Notes: generated by a model from the letters alone, not told the origin. A DNA stretch of 64,000 nucleotides from UBA668 sp043740085 (GCA_043740085.1 JAYUCY010000094.1:25531-89530); one strand, 5' to 3'. Shown: positions 52,913 to 61,945, counted from the first letter of the stretch. Numbers and translations: made by a program.

Positions 52913-54358
52913 TCAGTAGCCGGGTGGCGGTTCGAAGCTGTACCACTCGCGTTCGAGGAGCTGGGCGAAGCGCATCGTCGTGCGGTCCTCGAGATATGGG
53001 CCGATTGCCTGCAGCCCGAGAGGAAGGCCGGTCGAGCTGAGGCCGGCCGGGAACGCGGTGGCCGGTTGCCCGGTGAAGATGGCCCACATCGGATAGATGA
53101 TGTTGAGCATGTACGGCACCTCGGTGTCATCCAGAGTCAGCACCCGACTCGATTGCGGGCCGGTCCGATGTTGGAAGGCGGCGTCGAGCGCCGCCGGGCA
53201 GACGAGCACATCCCAATCGTCGAAGAACGCTCGCCATGCCGCGCGGGCGACCTCGCGCCGGCTCAGCAACATGATGTAGTCCATCGCGTCGAGGGTGAAG
53301 CCCTTGGCCATCGCAGCCATCGACTCCTGGTTCGGCCCATCCGTTTTGAGCCCCATTTGCTCTCGGGCCGAGCGGGTCTCGCCGAGCGACGTGATCACTG
53401 CGAGCAGGGTCATGTAGTCGTCGAAGTAGGCCCGCGTGTCGACATCGGGCATCGCCTCGCCAACCTTCGCTCCGGCCTTTTCCAAGAACACGGCGAGCTC
53501 GTCGACCTTCGCGTGCATTTCAGCCGATGGCTGAACGACGTCAAGCCTCGGCATAATCGCGACGCGGAGATCCGACAGTTGCTCGCCTCGCGCCCTGGGC
53601 AGGTCGAGACGCCAACCGGCCTTCTCGCCGAGGCCCGCACCGGCAACCACATCGAACAACAACTCCATGTCGCTCGCGCTGCGAGCCAGCGGGCCCTGCA
53701 CGCCCATGACGATCGCCGGGTTCTCGACATCGCTGAACGGGAACGAGCCGGCGCGCGGAACCGCTGTCTCCGAGGGCCGGTGACCGTAGAGACCGCAGTA
53801 CGCGGCCGGCACGCGGATCGATCCGCCGATGTCGCTGCCGATCTCCAGCGGTGTCATTCCAGCAGCGAGGGCCGCCGCGCCGCCACCAGTGCTACCACCC
53901 GGCGTGCGCTCCAGATCCCATGGGTTGTTCGAACGGCCGTACACCGGGCTGTCGGCCTGCCAGTCACTGAGTGCGACGGGGATGTTGGTCTTGCCAAGAA
54001 GGCACGCGCCTGCAGCGAACACACTCTGCGCAATGGGGCCATCGCTCGCAGGACGGTAGTCCTTCAGCGGCTCGATGCCGGCCGATTGTGGAAGGCCAGC
54101 AGTCTGAGTCGACTCCTTCAGCGTCATCGGCACCCCGAGCAGTGGTGCTCGCTCGCCGCTGGCGCGGGCGCGGTCAGCGCGCTCAGCGGCCTCGCGAGCC
54201 CGATCGAACGTGCGCACCGGAATCGCGTTCAGCGGCCCGTCGCGTTCTTCGATCCGCTGCACGTGCATCTCGACGAGTTCGGCCGAACTGATCGTCTTGT
54301 TGTCCAGCGCGACCAGCATTTCGATCGCCGTGCTGTATGGCCCGATCTCAGTGCTCAT
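52913..54358 (-). CDS. Amidase-signature hydrolase
   Basis: A 481-aa amidase-signature enzyme. The Ser-cisSer-Lys triad is visible: Lys in LLGVPMTLKES near residue 82, the cis-Ser in TPGGSTGGGAAALAAGMTPL near 155, and the nucleophile Ser in GSDIGGSIRVPAAYCGLYG near 178. It hydrolyses amides (aliphatic, aryl or peptide); the specificity is not predictable. ATG 54358 is preceded by TTTGGGGG. It is divergent from the Sec-thioredoxin-like gene at 54623; the 264-bp gap should hold both promoters, but no clear motif was found. Confidence 0.9.
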   Translation of the reverse strand: MSTEIGPYSTAIEMLVALDNKTISSAELVEMHVQRIEERDGPLNAIPVRTFDRAREAAERADRARASGERAPLLGVPMTLKESTQTAGLPQSAGIEPLKDYRPASDGPIAQSVFAAGACLLGKTNIPVALSDWQADSPVYGRSNNPWDLERTPGGSTGGGAAALAAGMTPLEIGSDIGGSIRVPAAYCGLYGHRPSETAVPRAGSFPFSDVENPAIVMGVQGPLARSASDMELLFDVVAGAGLGEKAGWRLDLPRARGEQLSDLRVAIMPRLDVVQPSAEMHAKVDELAVFLEKAGAKVGEAMPDVDTRAYFDDYMTLLAVITSLGETRSAREQMGLKTDGPNQESMAAMAKGFTLDAMDYIMLLSRREVARAAWRAFFDDWDVLVCPAALDAAFQHRTGPQSSRVLTLDDTEVPYMLNIIYPMWAIFTGQPATAFPAGLSSTGLPLGLQAIGPYLEDRTTMRFAQLLEREWYSFEPPPGY

Positions 54359-54622
54359 TGAGCGACCCCCAAATCCCGCCAATCAGCCTAGCGATGGCCA
54401 AGTGGCACGGCGAGCCAAGACGCGGAGTGGGGCGCCGTGGCGGCTAGATGTACAGCTAGAGCTGCTCGCCGTCTGACGGATCGGTCACACCGTTGGCCTT
54501 CAGTGCATACGCACCGCCATCCGGCAAAGGCCGAAGCACCACCGACCGCAGATGGAGAAACTTTCACGAAACAAGTCGGCTCCCGATCGGTTGTTGTCCG
54601 ACGATTGGTGGACAATGTTTTG

Positions 54623-55207
54623 ATGAAGAGGTCCGTGAGAGAAGTCCGCAGGCACGCCGGGTCGACGTCCTGGGCGACCCGACGTGCGTTGACTGGCGCC
54701 GTCTTGCTCGTCTCATTGGCCGCGTGCGGTGGCACACCATCGGCGTCGAACGCGGGTGGGACAACTCTCGCCGCGGGCGAGGCCAGCGGCTCGGCCAACG
54801 TCCCCGAACTGTTGCAGTTCACCGCACCCCTCGTAGGGGGCGGCGAGTTCAACGGTGCCGATCGCGGGGGACGCGCGACGGCATTTTGGTTCTGGGCCCC
54901 CACTTGAAGTGTGTGCAACGCAGAAGCTCCTTCGGTCGAAGCAGCAGCAGAACAGTGGGTTGGTCAGGTCGACTTCGTCGGCGTTGCGTGGACGGGCGAC
55001 GATGCGTCGTTCCAGGGATTCATCGATAAGTACTCGTTGTCATTCCCTCAGATCAGTGATGACCCCGGAACCGTCTTCGCTCGCTTCGGCGTCCTGGCCC
55101 AGCCCGCCCTGGTGGTGGTCGACCCGAACGGTGAAACCCAAGTTTTGCTCGGCGCAATGGATGATGCCGACCTCCAAGCCGCACTGGCGCAAGCTGCCGC
55201 TTCCTGA
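54623..55207 (+). CDS. Thioredoxin-like lipoprotein, predicted selenoprotein (Sec95-x-x-Cys98)
   Basis: 194 aa if UGA 54905-54907 is read as selenocysteine. A signal peptide ending in the lipobox VSLAAC (Cys near residue 33) places it outside the membrane. The thioredoxin/TlpA-type domain begins at LLQFTAPLVGG. The active site is FWFWAPT-UGA-SVCNAEAP, the position of the first Cys of WAP-x-C-x-x-C. In the same frame the fold continues with VDFVGVAWTGDDASFQGFID, the cis-Pro region FGVLAQPALVVVDPNG and an ordinary stop. ATG 54623 begins a basic N-region (MKRSVREVRRH). The ccdA-like gene starts 9 bp downstream and is the likely electron donor. Without recoding it would be a 94-aa stub lacking the active site. 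Confidence 0.85.
54926..54945 (+). promoter_or_regulatory. SECIS-like hairpin after the thioredoxin UGA
   Basis: GCTcCTTC-GGTC-GAAGcAGC forms a 7-bp stem with one C-C mismatch and the tetraloop GGTC (54934-54937). Its apical GGU lies 27 nt after the UGA. Bacterial SECIS elements need a stem-loop in this distance range with G in the apical loop. This is the best-formed of the three candidates. Confidence 0.6.
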
Positions 55208-55216
55208 GTGGCCTGA

Positions 55217-56107
55217 ATGATTGAGCTAGAGGGCAACTTCGCGTACAGCTTCCTGCTCGGGATGTTCGCGGCTGTCAACCCGTGTGGGTTTGTCATGCTG
55301 CCTGCCTACTTGATGTACTTTCTCGGGCTCGAGAGCCAGCGAACCGGTACCGAACGTCAGACGGCCAGCATGCAACGGGCGCTCGTCGTCAGCCTGGCCA
55401 CGTCCGCCGGTTTCATCGCCGTGTTCCTCGTCGTTGGAACTGTCTCGCGACTTGTGACCCGCGGGATCCAGGACAACGCGAAGTATGTCTCGCTGGTGGT
55501 CGGCGTCGGCCTGATCGTTCTGGGCATCATGATGCTGCGGGGTTGGAAGCCGCCGCTGACCACCGCCGGCGCCGGCCGCGAACGCAAGCGCACCTTCGTC
55601 GGCATGTTTGCATTCGGTGCCGCCTACGCCGTTGCCTCGATTGGATGCACGATCGGATTCCTCGTTTCAGCGGTTTTCGGGTCATTCGCCGCGAAGGGCT
55701 TCGTCAGCGGCGTCGTCAGCGTCACGCTCTACGGTGCCGGCATGGCACTGGTCGTGACCGCGCTGACGATGACCCTCGCAGTCGCCAGCGGTGGGTTGCT
55801 GCGTATTTTGCGCAACGGGCTGCGCTACATCGATCGGGCCGCTGGGGTCTTCATCATTCTCACCGGCATGTACCTCACGTGGTACTGGTATGCCGCAATC
55901 ACGGGCGGCGGGACCAACCCGGTCACCGGCGAAATCGAAAACTGGCACAGCCAACTGGTGACCTTCATGCAACGTCAGGGCGTGTGGCGATTGTCAATCG
56001 TGCTCGGGTCGGCGGTTGCTATCGGGCTCTCGATCATGGCTGTCTCTCACCGTTACAGATCACACCGAGATCACGAAACACCCGACAACGACCAGATCTC
56101 GGCCTGA
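55217..56107 (+). CDS. ccdA: CcdA/DsbD-type transmembrane thiol-disulfide carrier
   Basis: A 296-aa membrane protein with about six to seven helices. The two redox Cys are visible: NPCGFVMLPAYLMYF near residue 23 and SIGCTIGFLVSAVFG near 145, as in CcdA/DsbD, which pass electrons from cytosolic thioredoxin to the outside. The charged C-terminal tail is cytosolic or external (not decided). It starts 9 bp after the Sec-thioredoxin-like gene, so the pair is an operon. The natural model is that CcdA re-reduces the extracellular UxxC protein. Confidence 0.9.
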   Translation: MIELEGNFAYSFLLGMFAAVNPCGFVMLPAYLMYFLGLESQRTGTERQTASMQRALVVSLATSAGFIAVFLVVGTVSRLVTRGIQDNAKYVSLVVGVGLIVLGIMMLRGWKPPLTTAGAGRERKRTFVGMFAFGAAYAVASIGCTIGFLVSAVFGSFAAKGFVSGVVSVTLYGAGMALVVTALTMTLAVASGGLLRILRNGLRYIDRAAGVFIILTGMYLTWYWYAAITGGGTNPVTGEIENWHSQLVTFMQRQGVWRLSIVLGSAVAIGLSIMAVSHRYRSHRDHETPDNDQISA

Positions 56108-56140
56108 GTTCACGAGCGGGCGCACAGCAACGCGACCGGT

Positions 56141-57301
56141 TCAGAGCGAGCGAGTAGCCGGTGCCATGTAGAACCACACCGCCGAATGCGCGCCAGATTC
56201 GCGAATTGCGTTGCGCGCTGCGAGCACAACGCGACCAGTTTCGGTGTGTTCGAAGAACCAATCCTCGAGCGCTCGTGGGCCGGGAAGCGGACCGTTGACG
56301 AGATCGAGCGCAGCTTCTTCGTAGTAGGAACGGATGTCGTGGCACAGTGCGGTGGTGTTCCCACCTGGCAGCTCGGCGGTCCGCCAATCGGCACCGTCGG
56401 CGATCGCGACGAGGATGGCCACGGCTGCGGGAATTGCGTCGGCATCGATCACTCGTCCGACTGAGGTGACACCGCGACGCGTCGCGACGCGGTCGTATGC
56501 GCGACGGATACCTTTGGCTTCATCGATGGCCGGTGGAAGCCCAGGGTCGAACCGTGGTGGCAACGTGCACGACACCTGCTCTGCGTCGGATTCGATGACC
56601 ACCGGGTGATCGACCAGCACCGGCCCGACCGGCGCGTCGAGCAGAACAAACGCTCGGGCGAGCACATCGTGTTGAAACTCGGGATCGCCGGGCCGACCGA
56701 GCGGCCGGCCCAAGGGGAACTCACAATGCAAGGCACGCGGGGGCGCGACCTTGACCACCATCTCACGGACAGATGACAACACGACCGTCGCAATCCCGGC
56801 GGCCTCGAACACGTGGGCGAGCACACTCACGGTGCGCGTGCACAGCGGTCAAACGGGCGTCAACAGCACGACGTCGACACCGTCTGCTCGCAACGCGGCT
56901 GCAGCCGCTGGCCCACTGTCGAATCGGACCGTCGAGAGGTCATCGGGTTGGTTGCCCGCGAACGACACATGGCGCGGAGCCACTGCCCGGATCACACGCC
57001 GGGCGGCGAGCTCCTCGAGCCGGTCAATCGGGTAGACGACGTTGAGATCCATCGCAAACGCTGACCGATCAAAGTTCGGGCTCCAGTGGCCAAGGATCAA
57101 GTCGCGCCGTGACCGGTCGATGAGCCGATAGCTCGTATCGCCGCCGGCGAAGGCACTGTCGTCGGGCGTGTGCAACGCCGCTGACGTGACGATCGCGACC
57201 ATCGCCGACGCGAGCGGACCAGGCGTCACGAACGCGGGCGAATCGAACGTCGGGCCCGGAAGCGACGACGAGTGGGCCCGCATTGCCTGATCACCGTTCA
57301 T
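56141..57301 (-). CDS. GrdB-like reductase family protein, predicted selenoprotein (Sec151-x-x-Cys154)
   Basis: 386 aa if UGA 56849-56851 is read as selenocysteine. The frame before the UGA ends DGVDVVLLTPV. After it the same frame gives PLCTRTVSVLAHVFEAAGIA, followed by PPRALHCEFPLGRPLGRPGDPE. These match the glycine/sarcosine/betaine reductase selenoprotein B family, whose active site is U-x-x-C(-H/T-R-T-V). The rest runs to a normal stop. Family members in clostridia cleave glycine or betaine, but here no other grd/prd subunits are seen. An orphan reductase or detoxifying role is more likely. ATG 57301 has GGAGGTGG just upstream. Alternatively the gene is nonsense-interrupted. Confidence 0.82.
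56821..56841 (-). promoter_or_regulatory. Possible SECIS hairpin after the GrdB-like UGA
   Basis: GCACGCGCACCGTGAGTGTGC lies 8-28 nt after the UGA. It pairs over six positions (one G-U), then has a G-A mismatch, then two further pairs, with a CCG apical loop. The distance is at the short end of the bacterial range. Confidence 0.4.
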
Positions 57302-57369
57302 GTCCACCTCCACAGCCGCCGAAATCAGAGCATGTCATGCGTGCCGCGCCGCTGGCGACACGGCTTGCT

Positions 57370-57405
57370 GCCATTGCCTCTGCCATTGCCTCTGCCATTG
57401 CCTCT
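57370..57405. repeat. Three tandem copies of GCCATTGCCTCT
   Basis: A perfect 12-bp repeat (57370, 57382, 57394) in the 122-bp space between the GrdB-like gene and the gene at 57424. It lies upstream of the GrdB-like start and might affect its leader RNA. Confidence 0.85.
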
Positions 57406-57423
57406 GCGGCTGCGCCGGCCGAC

Positions 57424-57843
57424 TCACAGTGGATGTGGCCACCTCAGTCCGGCGTTGTCCACCGCAAGCTCGATCGCAGCAATGAGCCGAACGGTCGACC
57501 CTGCGCACTCGGCCAGCGTGTCGGGTCCGACCAAGATGACGACTCGGTCCCCCGTCTCGGCGACAACGGCCGGCACAACGCCGTCGAGCGCGACACGAAT
57601 CGCATCGGGTTGGTCATCGCGATGGTACGTGTCGAACTGGACAGCAAGACCGGCCCGACTGACCTTCCAGTCGCGTCGTTCGCGAGCGATGCCGTGGGTG
57701 ATGTCGCAGAGCGAGCAATGGGCGCGACCCAGGCGCGCACCGATCCAATACGTGATCTCACCTCGCAACGTGCTGTCGGCGTCGTAGACACCCACCAGCC
57801 TGACGATCGGTGATGGCGGCAAGTCGTCGGCGAGCGGTGCCAT
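57424..57843 (-). CDS. Small conserved protein with HCxLCDITH motif, unknown function
   Basis: About 139 aa. The core reads VRLVGVYDADSTLRGEITYW, then ARLGRAHCSLCDITHG, WKVSRAGLAVQFDTYHRDDQPD and TGDRVVILVGPDTLAEC. The H-C-x-x-C-D-I-T-H segment could bind a metal or be redox-active. I have no family name for it. ATG 57843 is chosen as the start nearest to the conserved part; the ribosome site is weak. It precedes the GrdB-like gene on the same strand, so the two may share a transcript and a redox role. Confidence 0.65.
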   Translation of the reverse strand: MAPLADDLPPSPIVRLVGVYDADSTLRGEITYWIGARLGRAHCSLCDITHGIARERRDWKVSRAGLAVQFDTYHRDDQPDAIRVALDGVVPAVVAETGDRVVILVGPDTLAECAGSTVRLIAAIELAVDNAGLRWPHPL

Positions 57844-58241
57844 CGCAACAGCCTGGCAGACGACCGGCCGGTCCCTCCTGATGGATCGCGAGCGCCGGCT
57901 GACACCCTGCCTCCATCCCCATGAGCTACCGACCGCGACCAACATCGCGGCTCGAACCGTGTGGGTCTCTGTCTGGTCGGGCGACATCCACAGTGGATGT
58001 GGTTGTGAGCCGACCAGACGAGGCGGGGCCTCGTCGAGCAGTTCCCTCCCGCGACAGTGGGCACGAACACCGGCCCCAGCATCGTGGTTGCGCGACGGGC
58101 GAGCAATCGCACTGGAACGAGCGGCCGACGGCCGGTCGCACGCACGCAGCGCAAGTGTCTTAATGAGTTCTTGGCGCGAACAACCAACTTCTTAGCGGCG
58201 AGTTGGCGCTGGCGCGAGCAAGGCCGCGTTGACTGAACAAC
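57844..58241. other. Gene-free divergent region
   Basis: 398 bp between the minus-strand gene at 57424-57843 and the APC permease. No tRNA, clear promoter or riboswitch could be recognised. A 14-bp sequence, CACAGTGGATGTGG, occurs at 57989-58002 and again at 57425-57438, at the end of the preceding gene. Confidence 0.5.
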
Positions 58242-60641
58242 GTGATCCTCGAGGAAGAACTTTCCACTCCAACGCCCTTCCGGGAACTCGCACGCGAGTC
58301 TTCGACTACGGCTGCCAGGAGGTTGGAGGAGCCGCTCGGCTATCGCGTCAAGACCAAGCTGCTCGGGCCGCCGCTGCACAGCGAACGCCTCGAACACGAG
58401 ACTCTTGGCAAGCCCACTGCACTCGCCGTCTTCGCCAGCGACTGCATCTCCTCGTGCGCATACGCCTCGGAGGAGATCCTGCACGTGCTGGTGCCGGTGG
58501 TGGGTCTCGCCGCCTTCTCGCTCATCACCCCGATCACGATGCTGCTGCTGGTGGTGCTCGGTTTCCTGATCCTGTCGTACCGACAGACCATCAAGGCGTA
58601 CCCATCGGCCGGGGGTGCCTACATCGTCACCCGCGACAACTTCGGTCTCATGCCGGCCCAGGTGGCGGGGGTTGCGCTGCTCACCGACTACATCCTCACG
58701 GTCGCTGTCAGCACTGCGGCAGGCAGCGCTGCGCTCGCTTCGGCATTCCCAGGCGCAGCGCCCTACGCGATGTGGATCTCCATTGGCTTCGTCTGCCTCA
58801 TCGCCTTCGGCAACCTTCGCGGCACCAAGGAATCCGGCAAGCTGTTCGCTGCCCCAACGTACTTCTTCGTCGCGATCATGGCGCTGCTGCTGCTCATCGG
58901 TCTCGGACGCGAGATCTTCGGCTCGCTGCCCGTTCAAAAGAGCGGGCTGCCGGGCATGCTCACGAAGGATCCGAAGCTGCCGCACCCCGATTACATGTTC
59001 TACGGCGCAGGCATCCTGATCTTCCTCAAGGCATTCGCCTCGGGCGGTGCCGCAGTCACTGGCGTGGAGGCGATCAGCAACGGGGTGCCAGCCTTCCGGC
59101 CACCGGCATGGAAGAACGCGCGCGACACCCTCGTGTACATGGGCGCACTTCTCGGCACGATGTTTCTCGGTCTGTCGTTCCTCGCATCAAAGGTGCATGC
59201 AACCCCGTACGAAGCCGGCACACCGACTGTCATCTCGCAGGTCGGCAAACTGGTGTTCGGCGGCGGCGCCGTAGGACATACGCTGTTCTTCGCGCTGCAG
59301 GCCGGCACGATGCTGATCCTCGTGCTGGCTGCAAACACCAGTTTCGCCGACTTTCCCCGCCTGGCTAGCTTCCATGCCGGCGACAACTTCATGCCTCGAC
59401 AGTTCATGGTACGCGGGCATCGACTGGTGTTCTCGAACGGCATCATCTTCCTCTCGGCCGCAGCGATCGTCACGCTGCTGGGCACTGGCGGCCAGGTCAG
59501 CCGACTGATTCCGCTCTACGCGATTGGCGTGTTCACCAGTTTCACGCTCTCGCAGGCCGGCATGACGAAGCATCACTTCCGCCTTCGGGAGAAGGGTTGG
59601 AAGGTCGGCGCATGGATCAATGGAATCGGCGCCGTGTTGTCGTTCATCGTGCTGGTCATCGTCGCCAGCATGAAGTTCCGCGAGGGTGCCTGGGTGATCA
59701 TGCTGCTGGTGCCGATCATGGTGTTTGGTCTGGTGCGCTTGAACAAGGCGTACGAGGGCGAACACGTCGAGCTGCAGCGAGATGCGAAAGCAGCCGCCCA
59801 GGCACCTGCGATGCATCGCCATGCGGTAGTGGTGCTCGTCGACGAGCTCGATGCGGCTGCGGCAAGAGCGGTGCAGTACGCACGCACGCTTGGCGGCGAC
59901 GACGTGCGCGCCGTGCACTTCGACCTCGATGCGTGGAAGACCGATCTGCTCACCCAAGCATGGCAGAAGCTTGGCCTGTCCAAGTTCCCGCTCGACATCA
60001 TCGAGTGCCCAGATCGGCGGGTTCCTCGTGCCGCGCTGGAACTGGCGCACGAGTTGAACGGCGACCGACGCACCGAGGTGAGCTTTTTGATTCCTCGTCG
60101 CGAATACACGAAGCGGTGGCATCGCATGCTGCACGACCACTCCTCGTCGCCGATTGCGGCGGCGCTGGCCGACGTACCGCACTGCAACGTCACGTTCGTG
60201 CCATACATGTTGGGGTCCGGCGCTTCGTCCACCTCACGCTTCGACGATCCGACCAACAGCAGTACAGCTGCCGCGTCCACCGGGTCGCCTTCGGTCGGTG
60301 CTGCCTCGCATCACGTCGACACCATTGCGCTGCCACTCGACCGTACCCGGATCCATGAGCTCAGCGAGCGCTCACGCTGCACGGTCGCCGGGCGAGTCCG
60401 ATCCGTTCGTGTGCAGGCATGGAGCGGTACCCCGAGCCTGGAGTGCACGCTCGCCGACGAGACCGGCAGCGTCACGGTGGTGTTCTTCGGCCGACGAACG
60501 ATGGGAGGTGTCCGCACCGGCACGGTGATGAGTGTCACCGGTGTGGCGGGCCGTCACCATGGGATGACCGCCATCCTCAACCCGGAATACACGATCATCT
60601 CTTCGCCGTCAGCGCCCGAAGCACCGAGCGAGTACCACTAG
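58242..60641 (+). CDS. APC-superfamily permease fused to a C-terminal OB-fold domain
   Basis: 799 aa. After a ~60-aa cytosolic start, about 12 TM helices span residues 65-500 (ASDCISSCAYASEEIL, then PSAGGAYIVTRDNFG as the substrate-binding turn), as in KimA-like/APC transporters. Then comes a soluble domain (~530-665; HAVVVLVDELDAAAARAVQY onward). The last ~90 residues resemble an OB-fold (GRVRSVRVQAWSGTPSLECT, then ADETGSVTVVFFGRR). In many actinobacteria the OB-fold protein is a separate neighbour of an APC/Trk potassium-uptake gene, so this looks like a gene fusion. Start GTG 58242 has no clear ribosome site. Potassium or amino-acid transport is inferred. Confidence 0.85.
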   Translation: MILEEELSTPTPFRELARESSTTAARRLEEPLGYRVKTKLLGPPLHSERLEHETLGKPTALAVFASDCISSCAYASEEILHVLVPVVGLAAFSLITPITMLLLVVLGFLILSYRQTIKAYPSAGGAYIVTRDNFGLMPAQVAGVALLTDYILTVAVSTAAGSAALASAFPGAAPYAMWISIGFVCLIAFGNLRGTKESGKLFAAPTYFFVAIMALLLLIGLGREIFGSLPVQKSGLPGMLTKDPKLPHPDYMFYGAGILIFLKAFASGGAAVTGVEAISNGVPAFRPPAWKNARDTLVYMGALLGTMFLGLSFLASKVHATPYEAGTPTVISQVGKLVFGGGAVGHTLFFALQAGTMLILVLAANTSFADFPRLASFHAGDNFMPRQFMVRGHRLVFSNGIIFLSAAAIVTLLGTGGQVSRLIPLYAIGVFTSFTLSQAGMTKHHFRLREKGWKVGAWINGIGAVLSFIVLVIVASMKFREGAWVIMLLVPIMVFGLVRLNKAYEGEHVELQRDAKAAAQAPAMHRHAVVVLVDELDAAAARAVQYARTLGGDDVRAVHFDLDAWKTDLLTQAWQKLGLSKFPLDIIECPDRRVPRAALELAHELNGDRRTEVSFLIPRREYTKRWHRMLHDHSSSPIAAALADVPHCNVTFVPYMLGSGASSTSRFDDPTNSSTAAASTGSPSVGAASHHVDTIALPLDRTRIHELSERSRCTVAGRVRSVRVQAWSGTPSLECTLADETGSVTVVFFGRRTMGGVRTGTVMSVTGVAGRHHGMTAILNPEYTIISSPSAPEAPSEYH

Positions 60642-60691
60642 CACCGGAACTCGTCGCGAGCTGCCGTTGAGGGGTCGAGTAGGTTCGCTTC

Positions 60692-61945
60692 ATGTGGACT
60701 ATCGACCTTGATACGGCATTGGTTGCCGCACACGGTTCGTACGCCGATCGACGTCCGCGTTCGGCGGCGCTCGCCGTCGCTGCTGCGAAGGTGATGCCCG
60801 GAGGCAACACCCGCACGGTCCTGCACTTCGACCCGTTTCCCTTTCGCGTCGAGCGCGCTGAAGGCTCGGTGCTGGTCGATGTCGATGGTCATCGCTACGT
60901 CGATCTACTCGGCAACTACACCGCCGGCCTGTTCGGCCACCAGGTACCGGCCGTGCGCGACGCGATCATCGCTCAGCTCGACCGCGGCTGGGCGATCGGG
61001 GCAACGCATGCGCTGGAAGTGGAGCTCGCCGAGCTGGTCTGCGGTCGGTTCGAATCGGTCGAGCAGGTGCGGTTCACAAACTCGGGCACAGAGGCGAACC
61101 TGATGGCGATCGCCGCCGCCATCCATGTCACCGAACGACGCAAGGTGCTCGTGTTTGAGGAGGGCTACCACGGCGGAGTGCTGACCTTCGTCCACGGGCC
61201 CGGTCCGCTCAACGTGCCGCACGACTTTGTCGTCGTGCCATACAACGACGTGCCAGCAGTGGAAGCCGCATTCGGCGCAACTGGCACGGAGATCGCATGC
61301 GTGATCGTCGAACCGGTGCAGGGTTCCGGTGGCTGCGTCCCCGCCGAGCCAGGCTTCCTCGACGCGCTCCGCCGGCTGTGCACGGCGCACCGCACCGTCC
61401 TCATCTTCGACGAGGTGATGACGTCGCGTTTGCATCCCGGTGGCGCCCAGGCGCGGTTCGGGGTGTTGCCGGACCTGACGACCCTCGGCAAGTACCTCGC
61501 CGGCGGAATGACGTTTGGCGCGTTCGGCGGTCGCCGCTCGATCATGGCTGCGTTCGATCCCGCACAGGGTGGAGCGCTGTCACAGGCGGGCACGTTCAAC
61601 AACAACGTCGTCTCGATGGCGGCGGGTGTCGCGGCACTGCGCGATGTGCTCACCCCCGAGGCGCTCGTCGCGCTCAACGACCGTGGCGACGTGCTGCGCG
61701 AACGGTTGAGCGTGACGTTGGCCGGTGCGGGTCTGCCGATGACGGTCACCGGCGTCGGCTCGATGTTCAATGTTCATGCCGACGACGAACGATGGGTGGA
61801 GCTGTTCTTCCACGCCATGCTCGACGCAGGCTTTTACCTCGCGCGTCGAGGGATGATCGCGCTCGCCCTCGACCTGACCGACGAGCAGTTGGAGGCGTTC
61901 GCCGAAACAGTCGAGCGCTGGGCCGCCGACCTGCGAGTCCGATGA
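60692..61945 (+). CDS. Class III aminotransferase (glutamate-1-semialdehyde aminomutase-like)
   Basis: A 417-aa PLP enzyme. KVMPGGNTRTVLHFDPFPF near residue 33 and TNSGTEANLMAIAAAIHVT near 130 bind cofactor phosphate. LIFDEVMTSR near 237 is the Asp that contacts the PLP nitrogen. The Schiff-base Lys is in TLGKYLAGG near 270, and a C-terminal dimer part follows. It resembles HemL but lies away from haem genes, so it is more likely an amino-acid or amine aminotransferase. ATG 60692 follows the APC gene by 50 bp on the same strand and may be co-transcribed with it. Confidence 0.87.
   Translation: MWTIDLDTALVAAHGSYADRRPRSAALAVAAAKVMPGGNTRTVLHFDPFPFRVERAEGSVLVDVDGHRYVDLLGNYTAGLFGHQVPAVRDAIIAQLDRGWAIGATHALEVELAELVCGRFESVEQVRFTNSGTEANLMAIAAAIHVTERRKVLVFEEGYHGGVLTFVHGPGPLNVPHDFVVVPYNDVPAVEAAFGATGTEIACVIVEPVQGSGGCVPAEPGFLDALRRLCTAHRTVLIFDEVMTSRLHPGGAQARFGVLPDLTTLGKYLAGGMTFGAFGGRRSIMAAFDPAQGGALSQAGTFNNNVVSMAAGVAALRDVLTPEALVALNDRGDVLRERLSVTLAGAGLPMTVTGVGSMFNVHADDERWVELFFHAMLDAGFYLARRGMIALALDLTDEQLEAFAETVERWAADLRVR

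Noticed and set aside
57370..57405. CRISPR-like array
   Set aside because: Only three contiguous 12-bp units without spacers; no cas genes are in the window.
57844..58241. ydaO-type (c-di-AMP) riboswitch before the APC permease
   Set aside because: Plausible for K+ transporters, but I could not recognise the conserved core; a covariance search would be needed.
57444..58985. A 513-codon minus-strand open frame
   Set aside because: It crosses the APC permease N-terminus and the HCxLCDITH gene in the wrong frame; no homology is recognisable.
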